Below, one piece after another: positions 52,719 to 61,474 of a DNA stretch of 64,000 nt. The translations under genes were made by a program, and so were the position numbers. Below the pieces are notes generated by a model. That model did not search any database. It saw nothing but the letters and a program-made list of their open reading frames with translations, and was not told the DNA's origin. The number at the start of each line of letters is the position of its first letter. The stretch's first letter is position 1. Origin of the DNA: an uncultured bacterium (GTDB taxonomy: Bacteria; Bacteroidota; Bacteroidia; Bacteroidales; Bacteroidaceae); NCBI GenBank assembly GCA_905215555.1, contig CAJMQU010000022.1, forward strand, positions 1 to 64,000, in the 5' to 3' direction.

Positions 52719-55631
52719 ATGAAGAAAAAATATATATTATTAGTTATCTGTTGCTTCATCTTCGCCTTCACCGGGAAGCTGAAGGCACAAGATATTGAGG
52801 CGAACGTACAGGATCGCCTTCAAGCCTTTTTCCGAGAATATACCACCACAACCGTTAATATCGGCACCTGCCGACTGGACAGTTTCCGTATCAATCACCA
52901 GAAGAAGAAATTAGCTATCTATGTTGACGATAAATTCTCTTACCAGCCTTTCCGCCCGGAAGCAGTGGAGGCCATCTACCGACATCTGAAACAGATATTG
53001 CCGGGGCCTGTTAACTATTACGACATGACAGTGATAACAAGCGGAAAACCCATCGAAGACCTGATTCCCAATCTCTACCGAAAAGGGAAAAAGGATAAAT
53101 CCCGATTATATGGCGGACTGGAGTATAAAGGTGCCCCATGGGTGACACGCACTTCACGGCCTTATGAGATTAACCGTGGACTGGAAGGCAAGCATATCGC
53201 TTTATGGCAAAGCCATGGCAGATATTTCATCAATAAGACCGGAGAATGGGGATGGCAACGTCCACACCTGTTCTGCACAACGGAAGATCAGTTCACTCAG
53301 TCGTTCATTCTCCCATACGTTATCCCGATGTTGGAGAATGCCGGTGCCAACGTTTTCACTCCCCGTGAACGGGACACGCAAAAACATGAGGTCATCGTCG
53401 ACAATGACACTCCGCAGAACTCACTGTATCTGGATGTAAAAAGCCGCAAAGCCAGTTGGAAGCAGACTACATTTCCCGGTTTTGCCCAACGGAAACAAGT
53501 CTATCTGGACGGTGAGAATCCGTTCACCAGTGGAAGTGCACGCTTTGCCGACACAGAGAAAAAAAAGAATAAAGCCTTTGCCGAATGGATACCCGACATT
53601 CCGGAAACAGGCGAATACGCCGTGTATGTCTCCTATCAGACATTGCCCAATAGCGTAAGTGATGCCAAGTACATCGTTTTCCACAATGGTGGTGCCACTG
53701 AGTTCAAGGTAAACCAGCAGATAGGCGGCGGTACCTGGGTATACCTCGGTACCTTCTCTTTTGATAAAGGCAAAAATGACTATGGCATGGTGGTGCTGAG
53801 CAATGAGAGCAAGCAGAAAGGAGTAGTTTGTGCAGATGCCGTACGCTTCGGCGGAGGAATGGGAAACATTGTTCGCGGTGGAGAAACCAGCGGACTTCCC
53901 CGGTATCTGGAAGGTTCACGTTACTTTGCACAATGGGCTGGTATGCCCTACCCTGTTTATAGCGGACGTGAGGGAAAAGATGATATGTCCGATGACATAA
54001 ACTCCCGTTCCAAAATGATCAATTATCTGTCCGGAGGCTCCATCTTCAACCCTAAGGAAGAAGGCCTGAGAGTGCCTTTCGAAGTGGCAATGGCGTTACA
54101 CAGCGATGCAGGTGCCAGCAAAGAGGACAAGATTATCGGTACGCTCGGCATCTATACCACCCACTTCAACGAAGGATTGCTTGCCGGCGGCACTGACCGG
54201 TATGCTTCACGCGACCTTTCCGATATCCTGCTCACGCAACTCCAGCGCGATATCCGCTCCAATTATGCCATAGACTGGACACGCCGCAGCCTATGGGACC
54301 GTAATTACAGCGAGACCCGCCTTCCGGCAGTTCCTTCTACCATCGTGGAACTGCTTTCACACCAGAACTTTGCCGACATGCGCCTCGGACACGATCCCAA
54401 CTTCAAGTTTACTGTGGGACGCTCCATCTATAAAGCTATCCTTCAATATCTTTGCAACCAGCATGGCAAGGACTATGTGGTGCAGCCTCTTCCAGTAAGC
54501 AACTTTGCCATCCGTTTCGGCAGCAAGAAGAATACCCTGGAACTTTCCTGGAAAGGTGAAGAAGACATATCAGAACCTACAGCCAAACCACGCGAATACA
54601 TCGTTTATACCCGCATCGGACGCGGTGGTTTTGATAACGGAGTACGTATAAGCAGTCCTTCCTACACCGCTAAGATAGAACCGGGCATCGTTTATTCTTT
54701 TAAAGTCACCGCAGCCAACCGTGGCGGAGAGAGCTTCCCGTCCGAAATCCTCGCAGCTTATAAAGCTAAAAAGGAAAAAAGACGTGTATTGATTGTCAAC
54801 GGATTCGACCGTATCAGCGGTCCGGCAGTCATTGATACTCCCACCGCAGCCGGATTCGATCTGGCAAAAGACCCGGGGGTGCCTTATTTATACGACATTT
54901 CACTTTGCGGTGCCCAAATAGAATTTTCGCGTAAGCAGACGGGAAAAGAGTTGGGGCATAGCGGAAATGAATGGGAAGGGATCAGAATTGCCGGAAATAC
55001 CTTCGACTATCCCTTTGTGCATGGAAAAGCGATTCAGGCTGCAGGCGACTATAGCTTCGTCTCGTGCAGCGACGAAGCCGTAGAGAATGGAAATGTCTCG
55101 CTGGAAGTTTACGATGTCGTAGACTACATCCTCGGACTTGAAAAAGAAGACCGGCAGAGCAACCCGGCTGGTAATATATATTACAAGACCTTCTCTTCGC
55201 CCATGCAACGTGCATTGGCGGCATATTGCCACTCTGGCGGCAACCTTCTTGTAAGCGGTTCCTACATCGGCAGCGATATGGACAGTTCGCAAGGTGACCG
55301 GGAGTTTACGCAAAATATCTTGAAATACGCTTACGGCCAATCTCTGAATGATACTGGGTCAGGAAACATCAACGGACTGGAACGCACATTCACCATCCCC
55401 CGCCTGCCCAATGAACAAGCCTACGCCGTGACCGCACCGGAATGTATCCTGCCGACAGACACGGCTTTCCCCGTGCTTACATATACTCCCGGCAACCAAA
55501 GCGCAGCCATTGCCTACCAAGGCGACTACCGCACCTTCGTTATGGGTTTTCCACTGGAAAGCATCGAACTGGAATCGGACCGCAATGCCGTCATGGCCTC
55601 CATCCTGCAATTCTTTCAAGCAAAAAAATAG
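52719..55631 (+). CDS. Secreted amidase_3-like protein with inserted golvesin-like domain and FN3
   Basis: 970-residue exported protein, signal MKKKYILLVICCFIFAFTGK. It seems to be an N-acetylmuramoyl-L-alanine amidase (amidase_3) split by an insert: the first zinc His in IALWQSHGRYF (about residue 165), Glu in CTTEDQFTQSFILPYVIPML (about 190), then a beta-rich insert of about 160 residues (AEWIPDIPETGEYAVYVSYQ, DAVRFGGGMGNI) of golvesin-C type, then the second zinc His in ALHSDAG (about 461) and catalytic Glu in PSTIVELLSHQN (about 543). A fibronectin III-like domain follows (about 610-690). Such proteins are often annotated xanthan lyase. It has its own promoter. Confidence 0.8.
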   Translation: MKKKYILLVICCFIFAFTGKLKAQDIEANVQDRLQAFFREYTTTTVNIGTCRLDSFRINHQKKKLAIYVDDKFSYQPFRPEAVEAIYRHLKQILPGPVNYYDMTVITSGKPIEDLIPNLYRKGKKDKSRLYGGLEYKGAPWVTRTSRPYEINRGLEGKHIALWQSHGRYFINKTGEWGWQRPHLFCTTEDQFTQSFILPYVIPMLENAGANVFTPRERDTQKHEVIVDNDTPQNSLYLDVKSRKASWKQTTFPGFAQRKQVYLDGENPFTSGSARFADTEKKKNKAFAEWIPDIPETGEYAVYVSYQTLPNSVSDAKYIVFHNGGATEFKVNQQIGGGTWVYLGTFSFDKGKNDYGMVVLSNESKQKGVVCADAVRFGGGMGNIVRGGETSGLPRYLEGSRYFAQWAGMPYPVYSGREGKDDMSDDINSRSKMINYLSGGSIFNPKEEGLRVPFEVAMALHSDAGASKEDKIIGTLGIYTTHFNEGLLAGGTDRYASRDLSDILLTQLQRDIRSNYAIDWTRRSLWDRNYSETRLPAVPSTIVELLSHQNFADMRLGHDPNFKFTVGRSIYKAILQYLCNQHGKDYVVQPLPVSNFAIRFGSKKNTLELSWKGEEDISEPTAKPREYIVYTRIGRGGFDNGVRISSPSYTAKIEPGIVYSFKVTAANRGGESFPSEILAAYKAKKEKRRVLIVNGFDRISGPAVIDTPTAAGFDLAKDPGVPYLYDISLCGAQIEFSRKQTGKELGHSGNEWEGIRIAGNTFDYPFVHGKAIQAAGDYSFVSCSDEAVENGNVSLEVYDVVDYILGLEKEDRQSNPAGNIYYKTFSSPMQRALAAYCHSGGNLLVSGSYIGSDMDSSQGDREFTQNILKYAYGQSLNDTGSGNINGLERTFTIPRLPNEQAYAVTAPECILPTDTAFPVLTYTPGNQSAAIAYQGDYRTFVMGFPLESIELESDRNAVMASILQFFQAKK

Positions 55632-55671
55632 AAAACAATACGCCTAATTAAAAATAACGCTTATCTTTGCT

Positions 55672-55679
55672 CTCAGAGT
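55672..55679 (+). promoter_or_regulatory. -7 promoter element of the 55706/56025 gene pair
   Basis: TATCTTTG, a full consensus match, 26 bases before the ATG at 55706. Confidence 0.72.
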
Positions 55680-55705
55680 ATAAACTTTTAAAAACATAAC
55701 AGACT

Positions 55706-56020
55706 ATGTACACTATACAAGCAAACCCCAGCGGTACCCGCAGTTTGGAGATATCCGAAGAGAATCTGACCACCATCGAGAAATACGGACTCTTCCGCCA
55801 CCTCATTGACAGCAATGGGATTGTAGATGAATCCGTATTGGAGAAACTGAGACTGAACATCCGCTCCCTCATCGCATCACAAGAGGAGGACAGCAAAGAC
55901 CTGCTCGACCTCTGCATCGACGTGATATACCACAATAACATGAAAGCTTTCGGACTACAGCAACTCATCAAGCTCTATTTGGAATGGCTTTCAAAGCAGG
56001 AACCCGTAGAAGAAGAATAA
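55706..56020 (+). CDS. Small conserved acidic protein, function unknown
   Basis: 104-residue acidic helical protein (TIQANPSGTRSLEISEENLT ... LYLEWLSKQEPVEEE). I recognise no domain. Four bases separate it from the TusA-like gene, and a consensus promoter precedes it, so the two are surely one operon. This pairing suggests a joint role, perhaps in sulfur or redox handling, but the sequence of this protein gives no support for that. Confidence 0.8.
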   Translation: MYTIQANPSGTRSLEISEENLTTIEKYGLFRHLIDSNGIVDESVLEKLRLNIRSLIASQEEDSKDLLDLCIDVIYHNNMKAFGLQQLIKLYLEWLSKQEPVEEE

Positions 56021-56024
56021 TGAA

Positions 56025-56249
56025 ATGAAAACAATCGACACATGTGGTCAAAAGCATTACAGCCCGCTTATCCCGGCTATGAAAGCCATATACGAAACCG
56101 CACCAGGTGAGAAACTGGAAATAATCATGGACGATGCCGCCGCTTTCAATGATTTGAAAGAGTATCTGGCCGAGCAACAGATTGGTTTTCGCGAAATTTA
56201 TGACGGAGAACAAATGATGTTGCAATTCACAAGGCAGTCCGAAGAATGA
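56025..56249 (+). CDS. TusA/SirA-like small protein lacking the catalytic Cys
   Basis: 74-residue protein of the sulfurtransferase TusA fold (beta-alpha-beta-alpha-beta-beta). The start KTIDTCGQKHYSPLIPAMKA aligns with the family's DxRGxxCPxP opening, and GEKLEIIMDDAAAFNDLKEY with its second strand and helix. The invariant Cys of CPxP is replaced (YSPL), so classical sulfur transfer through that Cys is unlikely; a Cys six residues earlier (TCGQ) might take over. It is the second gene of a two-gene operon, and followed by a stem-loop. Confidence 0.78.
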   Translation: MKTIDTCGQKHYSPLIPAMKAIYETAPGEKLEIIMDDAAAFNDLKEYLAEQQIGFREIYDGEQMMLQFTRQSEE

Positions 56250-56288
56250 GCACATCCCCACGTTGGGAGGTCGGAATCAACAGAAAAA

Positions 56289-56329
56289 CAAATCCCGTTG
56301 CAGTCTTTTAAGATTTACAACGGGATTTG
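56289..56329 (-). terminator. Stem-loop between convergent TusA-like and kinase genes
   Basis: CAAATCCCGTTG (56289-56300) and CAACGGGATTTG (56318-56329) form a perfect 12-bp stem. On the minus strand the stem is followed by a T-run, so it should end the kinase transcript and may also serve the plus-strand pair. Confidence 0.82.
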
Positions 56330-56380
56330 CTTCATTACCGATTCTCACTTTACCTGCCGACAGGAGTATTTCTTGAGGTA

Positions 56381-57574
56381 TTATTTGATCATTTCCTCTT
56401 TCACAGCCAAAGGCAATATAAACCAGAATGTAGAGCCTTTGTTTATTTCTGATTCCAGCCCTGCCCTACCTCCCAGATTCCGAATAATGGATTGTGAAAG
56501 CGTCAGGCCAAGACCTGTTCCCGGCACCTCCCGGTCTAATTTTTTAAAGTGAGAAAATATCTCTTCCTGTTCTGCCACCGGTATTCCAATTCCTGTGTCG
56601 GATACATAGAAGAAGACTTCATCCGCCCCTTCCATACGACACCCAAAACGTATCTCGCCCGATTTGGTAAATTTGATTGCATTATGAATCAGGTTTGCCA
56701 TTACCTGAATGACGCGGTGGCGCTCGGAATACATCATAACAGGCTGCAAATTAGCTCCACAAATCAAATCCACCGAAGGATTATCAGCCAACTTCACCTT
56801 AAAGATTCCTTCTAGCTCCCTTAACAAATCATTAGCATCAAACTCGGAAAACTCAAAAGTCAAGGTGCCGGATTCTATTTGCGAAAGGTCAAAGATGTCA
56901 TTTATCAGGCGCAACAAACGCTCATTGTTCTCTGAAATAATATCCATATACATCTGCTTCTCTTCCTCACTGGAAGCAGTAGCTATTAATCCGGAAAAAC
57001 CGATAATCGCATTGAGCGGTGTACGAATTTCATGGCTTATATTAGCAATAAAAGCAGATTTCAATTTGTCAGCGGATATAGAGTTTTCCCTCTCGATATT
57101 CAGCAGTCTCTGAACATTCTTCAATTCCGTCACATCATAAACGGTCAATACCATGTGGTCTTCTCCACCAATGTCGAGATAATTACCCGATACAGAAACA
57201 TCACAAGGAATCACCCTATTTTCATCTTCACTCAAAAGATTCATGAAAGCATTCAGCTTCTTGAAGTTTTCTTTCGTACTGAAAGACTTTCCAATCGCTG
57301 CACGAACACGACAGATTTTGCATTGCTCATGCTTCCCACATTCACCGGCCGCGGCGGCATTTCTGCAATGCAACAGGTCACCTACCCTTTTTATCACCCC
57401 GTCTTCAGGAGCAGGGAGTCTGTTCAATGAATAATAGTTGGTATCACAAACTATAAATTCTTTGTCAATCAGTAGAAAATAAGCATTGATATTTCGCAAA
57501 ATCAAAGTCGCCCGATCAAGCTTACGTTGTATCATATCCCTTGAACCCGATTCTTCGTACGGAGGTATTCCCAT
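56381..57574 (-). CDS. Soluble PAS-type sensor histidine kinase with Cys-rich motif
   Basis: About 397-residue cytoplasmic kinase with no clear TM helix. The N-terminal PAS-like domain (LILRNINAYFLLIDKEFIVC) carries the cluster HCRNAAAAGECGKHEQCKIC, whose Cys spacing (C, then C-x6-C-x2-C) suggests an Fe-S or zinc site or redox switch. A HisKA box (FIANISHEIRTPLNAIIGFS), N box (MANLIHNAIKFT), G1 (VSDTGIGIP) and G2 (GTGLGLTLSQS) complete the kinase. No receiver domain. The start at 57574 fits the minus-strand -7 box at 57611-57618; 57535 is an alternative. Confidence 0.88.
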   Translation of the reverse strand: MGIPPYEESGSRDMIQRKLDRATLILRNINAYFLLIDKEFIVCDTNYYSLNRLPAPEDGVIKRVGDLLHCRNAAAAGECGKHEQCKICRVRAAIGKSFSTKENFKKLNAFMNLLSEDENRVIPCDVSVSGNYLDIGGEDHMVLTVYDVTELKNVQRLLNIERENSISADKLKSAFIANISHEIRTPLNAIIGFSGLIATASSEEEKQMYMDIISENNERLLRLINDIFDLSQIESGTLTFEFSEFDANDLLRELEGIFKVKLADNPSVDLICGANLQPVMMYSERHRVIQVMANLIHNAIKFTKSGEIRFGCRMEGADEVFFYVSDTGIGIPVAEQEEIFSHFKKLDREVPGTGLGLTLSQSIIRNLGGRAGLESEINKGSTFWFILPLAVKEEMIK

Positions 57575-57610
57575 TATATGTTGATTTATATTTTTTATTC
57601 CATCAGCAGG

Positions 57611-57618
57611 CAAATGTA
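57611..57618 (-). promoter_or_regulatory. -7 promoter element of the PAS kinase gene
   Basis: TACATTTG on the minus strand matches TAnnTTTG, 36 bases before the ATG at 57574. Confidence 0.55.
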
Positions 57619-57747
57619 TAAAATATACCAATAACACTGCTGTTTATTTATGTCTTTTTATAGATATTGCTCCGATAAATATCAAAAGTCTTCTTCGGAC
57701 GGGCATTGTTTATCCCTCTCCGTTTTATCATCTAATCATTTTATGCG

Positions 57748-57755
57748 TATCTTTG
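57748..57755 (+). promoter_or_regulatory. -7 promoter element abutting the ygiQ start codon
   Basis: TATCTTTG, full consensus, with only four bases before the ATG at 57760. The predicted transcription start falls at or next to the start codon. Confidence 0.6.
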
Positions 57756-57759
57756 CAAC

Positions 57760-59619
57760 ATGAAAGAATATCAACTGACTGATTGGTTGCCCACAACCAA
57801 AAAAGAAGTGGAATTGCGTGGATGGGACGAACTGGATGTTATCCTATTCAGCGGTGATGCCTATGTAGACCATCCCTCTTTCGGGGCTGCCGTCATCGGA
57901 CGTATCCTCGAAGCAGAAGGTCTGCGTGTGGCGATTATTCCTCAACCCAACTGGCGGGACGACCTACGTGACTTCAAGAAACTGGGACGTCCACGTCTGT
58001 TCTTCGGCATCAGTCCCGGATGCATGGATTCAATGGTGAACAAATATACGGCAAACAAACGGTTGCGCAGTGATGATGCCTACACACCCGATGCTCGTCC
58101 GGATATGCGCCCGGAATATCCCTCAATTGTATATACCCGCATCCTGAAGAAAATATATCCTGATGTTCCCGTTGTATTGGGAGGTATCGAGGCAAGTATG
58201 CGCCGACTGACACATTATGACTACTGGCAGGACAAACTGCTGAAAAGTATTCTTGTAGAAAGCGGTGCGGATTTGCTGATTTACGGAATGGGAGAAAAAC
58301 CGGTAGTGGAATTGGTAAGAAGAATGCAGCAAATCTGTAATATCCGAGCGAACCATGATTCGCCCCTACAAGTAGCCTGTGCATCCCTTTCCGACATTCC
58401 GCAAATTGCGTATTTATGCAAGACAGTGGATTTCGTTACCGAAGAAGGAGACATTCGTCTTTTCTCTCATGCCGAATGTCTGGAAGACAAGAAGAAACAA
58501 GCTGCTAACTTCCGCCATATCGAAGAAGAAAGCAATAAATACGTAGCTTCCCGCATCACACAGGAAGTGGATAATGTGACAGTGGTCGTCAACCCGCCCT
58601 ATCCTCCATTGACAGAAGAAGAACTGGATCACTCTTTCGACCTTCCTTATACCCGGCTGCCTCATCCAAAATACAAAGGCAAGCGCATTCCGGCATACGA
58701 TATGATTAAATTTTCCGTGAATATTCATCGCGGGTGTTTCGGAGGTTGCGCATTCTGCACCATCTCGGCGCATCAAGGAAAGTTTATTGTAAACCGCAGT
58801 AAGGAAAGTATTCTTAAAGAAGTGAAGGAGATCATGGAACTGCCAGACTTTAAAGGATATCTGAGTGACCTGGGAGGGCCGTCCGCCAACATGTACCGTA
58901 TGAAAGGACGTGATGAGACCATGTGCAGAAAATGCAAACGCCCATCGTGCATTCACCCTAAAGTATGTCCGAACTTGAATACCGACCACCGCCCGCTGCT
59001 GGATATTTATCATGCAGTCGATACCTTGCCCGGCATTAAAAAGAGTTTCATCGGAAGCGGAGTAAGATATGATCTGTTACTGCATCAAAGTAAAGACCTT
59101 GCCACCAATAAAAGTACGCAGGAATATACCCGCGAACTGATTGCCCGCCATGTCAGTGGTCGACTGAAAGTTGCTCCAGAACATACCAGCAACCGTGTAC
59201 TAAGTATCATGCGCAAACCGCCCTTCAGCCAGTTCCAGGAATTCAAGAAAATATTCGACCGTATCAATAAAGAAGAAGGGTTACGGCAACAACTCATTCC
59301 CTACTTCATTTCCAGTCATCCCGGCTGTAAGGAAGAGGATATGGCCGAACTTGCCGTCATCACCAAGCGTCTGGACTTCCATCTGGAACAGGTACAGGAC
59401 TTCACTCCTACCCCCATGACCGTAGCTACCGAAGCATGGTATACCGGTTATCACCCGTACACCCTGGAACCCGTATTCAGTGCCAAAACTCCTCGCGAAA
59501 AGCTGGCACAACGACAGTTCTTCTTTTGGTACAAGCCCAAAGAGCGGAAGAATATCATCAACGAGTTGCGCCGCATAGGACGACAGGACTTGATTGACAA
59601 ACTATATGTAAAACGATAA
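57760..59619 (+). CDS. ygiQ: YgiQ-family radical SAM protein
   Basis: 619-residue radical SAM protein. The start MKEYQLTDWLPTTKKEVELR and the B12-binding-like first domain (FSGDAYVDHPSFGAAVIGRI) are standard YgiQ. The 4Fe-4S cluster motif is NIHRGCFGGCAFCTISAHQG (CxxxCxxC), and MCRKCKRPSCIHPKVCPNLN is the second Cys-rich segment of the family. Substrate unknown; the family has no settled function. Residues about 192-207 (NIRANHDSPLQVACAS) coincide with a palindromic DNA element (58348-58363) and may be an in-frame insertion. The outer-membrane protein gene follows after 14 bases. Confidence 0.93.
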   Translation: MKEYQLTDWLPTTKKEVELRGWDELDVILFSGDAYVDHPSFGAAVIGRILEAEGLRVAIIPQPNWRDDLRDFKKLGRPRLFFGISPGCMDSMVNKYTANKRLRSDDAYTPDARPDMRPEYPSIVYTRILKKIYPDVPVVLGGIEASMRRLTHYDYWQDKLLKSILVESGADLLIYGMGEKPVVELVRRMQQICNIRANHDSPLQVACASLSDIPQIAYLCKTVDFVTEEGDIRLFSHAECLEDKKKQAANFRHIEEESNKYVASRITQEVDNVTVVVNPPYPPLTEEELDHSFDLPYTRLPHPKYKGKRIPAYDMIKFSVNIHRGCFGGCAFCTISAHQGKFIVNRSKESILKEVKEIMELPDFKGYLSDLGGPSANMYRMKGRDETMCRKCKRPSCIHPKVCPNLNTDHRPLLDIYHAVDTLPGIKKSFIGSGVRYDLLLHQSKDLATNKSTQEYTRELIARHVSGRLKVAPEHTSNRVLSIMRKPPFSQFQEFKKIFDRINKEEGLRQQLIPYFISSHPGCKEEDMAELAVITKRLDFHLEQVQDFTPTPMTVATEAWYTGYHPYTLEPVFSAKTPREKLAQRQFFFWYKPKERKNIINELRRIGRQDLIDKLYVKR

Positions 59620-59633
59620 ATGCCAAACAAGTT

Positions 59634-60281
59634 ATGATGAAGCGACTATTTTTAATCATGCTTTCCGTCCTCCTGAATTATGTAGGTTCATCCCTGCAAG
59701 CACAAGACTATCTACCTCAAACTTTTAGTATAGCAGTGGGTGGCGGACTGGCACTGCCGCACGTAGAAGGAAACCAAAATGATTTTTTCAAAAAGAACGG
59801 TGATCGTGCAGGATACGACTTAATGTTGGAAGGGCGCTATTACTTCATCCCGAACTTCGCTCTGGGAGTTCAGTACGATTATCTGCGAATAGCTGATTTA
59901 CCTGATAAGATGCACCTTCATTATGCACGGCCCACAATCACTTTTCGCCATCTGTGGAGTAACGGAAACCAAGGTGCATTCCTGTCATTCGGAATCGGCT
60001 ATATGAACTATCAGGAGCGAACATACCAACGAGGCGAACGAAATGGTCATCTTTTTCAGAGAGGATATTGCGGTCTGTCATTCGGCATGGGATATGAGTT
60101 TCGTATTACAAAAAAAACATCGGGAGTCTTTCGGGCCGATATGCTCACGGCAGACTGGTTTGCCAATCCCGATGCTCGTTTATACAATACAGACGGATAT
60201 GATGACGGGATAGACCACAGTTGGTTCAAGAATAACATTACGTTCCTTAATATAGGGTTTGCGGTACAGTTCGGACAATAG
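59634..60281 (+). CDS. Outer-membrane beta-barrel protein
   Basis: 215-residue exported protein. After the signal peptide (MKRLFLIMLSVLLNYVGSSLQAQ) it shows alternating strands of a small eight-strand type barrel (TFSIAVGGGLALPHVEGNQN, GYDLMLEGRYYFIPNFALGV, AFLSFGIGYMNYQ, FLNIGFAVQFGQ). Only 14 bases separate it from the ygiQ stop, so it is probably co-transcribed, though no functional link is obvious. The first of two adjacent ATGs is used. Function unknown. Confidence 0.82.
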   Translation: MMKRLFLIMLSVLLNYVGSSLQAQDYLPQTFSIAVGGGLALPHVEGNQNDFFKKNGDRAGYDLMLEGRYYFIPNFALGVQYDYLRIADLPDKMHLHYARPTITFRHLWSNGNQGAFLSFGIGYMNYQERTYQRGERNGHLFQRGYCGLSFGMGYEFRITKKTSGVFRADMLTADWFANPDARLYNTDGYDDGIDHSWFKNNITFLNIGFAVQFGQ

Positions 60282-60312
60282 GATGTCTCCTTTCACTCCT
60301 CAATAATAAAAG

Positions 60313-60354
60313 CCCCTTCCATTCCTACAAAAAGGCACATAGGTATGGAAGGGG
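60313..60354. terminator. Bidirectional terminator between convergent genes
   Basis: CCCCTTCCAT (60313-60322) and ATGGAAGGGG (60345-60354) pair, with an inner CCTA/TAGG stem. On the minus strand a T-rich run (CTTTTATTATT) follows, ending the SusCD/GH88 transcript. Confidence 0.85.
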
Positions 60355-60360
60355 AACTAA

Positions 60361-61458
60361 CTACTTAATCAATTTATATAATTCACTACCAGCCAGCAAG
60401 AAAGCACCTACACCGTACACATCGGTAGCGTCATGCCCCGCTGCTTTGGGAGCGGCTCCTACAGGCTGTATATATCCTAACTTGCCATCCGCATGTACCG
60501 CTTTAACCAATGACTTCCAACCTTTCTCAAGCACAGGTTTATAAGTACGTTTAGCCAGATATTCATTTCTGAGTCCCCATGCAATCCCATAACACATGAA
60601 AGCGGAACAACTATTTTCAGGCATATCATAAGAATTCGGATCCAGCAAACTTGTGCGCCAGTCTCCACCCTCACATTGCGTTTTACGTACAGCTTCAGCC
60701 ATCTTTACAAACAGTTGGATGTAATAGTTGCGCGCCTCACAGTCTATTGGAAGATTATCTATAATCAATGGAAGCCCGGCAAATACCCAGCCATTACCAC
60801 GTCCCCAAAATTGTTTGGCACCATTCTTTTCACGCATCGGGATTCGCTTATTATCCCTATAAAAAAGAAAATGCTCCTCGTCATACAATGAATCCACACA
60901 TTCTTTATACTCACTATTCATATAATTAAGATAGACATCATCCCCCGTCATCGTATACAGAGCAGCATATACCGGTGGTGCCATGAACAGCGCATCTGCC
61001 CAGGACCAACGTTCCAATGTTCCCACTGCATCCGTTTTCAGCAGAGAAGCTTTTGAAGGATGAGTTGCCACATAATACGCCCGTTCCATTACCGGCTGCA
61101 GCATACGTTTATCCCCCAGCTTGCGGTACATTTCAATAAACGCCTGTCCTACACAAATATCATCTGCATGATAAACTCGATCCCACATATTCCAATTATA
61201 CTTCTCCCCAATTTCACGTACAAAGTCATAGCATGTCTCATTACCAGAAACCTTTCCCCATTCTGTCATCCCCCGGTATAGTGCACCGTTTGTCCAATCC
61301 AGAGGATGATGCTTCACTTCCTTTTGATGGTTTATTTGCCATTTGGCCACTGCATCACAGACTTTCACTATATCAGCTTTCTTCATATTAACTGAAAACT
61401 GCTGAGCATATAGGCTATAACCTATTGAAAACAAAAACAGAACTAAAATTTTCTTCAT
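60361..61458 (-). CDS. GH88/GH105-type unsaturated glycosidase (YteR-like)
   Basis: 365-residue exported (alpha/alpha)6-barrel hydrolase, signal MKKILVLFLFSIGYSLYAQ. Family features are HHPLDWTNGALYRGMTEWG, YHADDICVGQAFIEMYRKL, RWSWADALFMAPPVYAALY (with the likely catalytic Asp), GRGNGWVFAGLPLII and DWRTSLLDPNSYDMPENSCS. These enzymes remove the unsaturated uronic acid left by polysaccharide lyases, typically on rhamnogalacturonan. Position right after SusD (16 bases) places it in the same operon, suggesting a pectin-type substrate for the locus. Start at 61458 gives a good signal peptide. Confidence 0.9.
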   Translation of the reverse strand: MKKILVLFLFSIGYSLYAQQFSVNMKKADIVKVCDAVAKWQINHQKEVKHHPLDWTNGALYRGMTEWGKVSGNETCYDFVREIGEKYNWNMWDRVYHADDICVGQAFIEMYRKLGDKRMLQPVMERAYYVATHPSKASLLKTDAVGTLERWSWADALFMAPPVYAALYTMTGDDVYLNYMNSEYKECVDSLYDEEHFLFYRDNKRIPMREKNGAKQFWGRGNGWVFAGLPLIIDNLPIDCEARNYYIQLFVKMAEAVRKTQCEGGDWRTSLLDPNSYDMPENSCSAFMCYGIAWGLRNEYLAKRTYKPVLEKGWKSLVKAVHADGKLGYIQPVGAAPKAAGHDATDVYGVGAFLLAGSELYKLIK

Positions 61459-61474
61459 GGTTTTAAATAATTTA

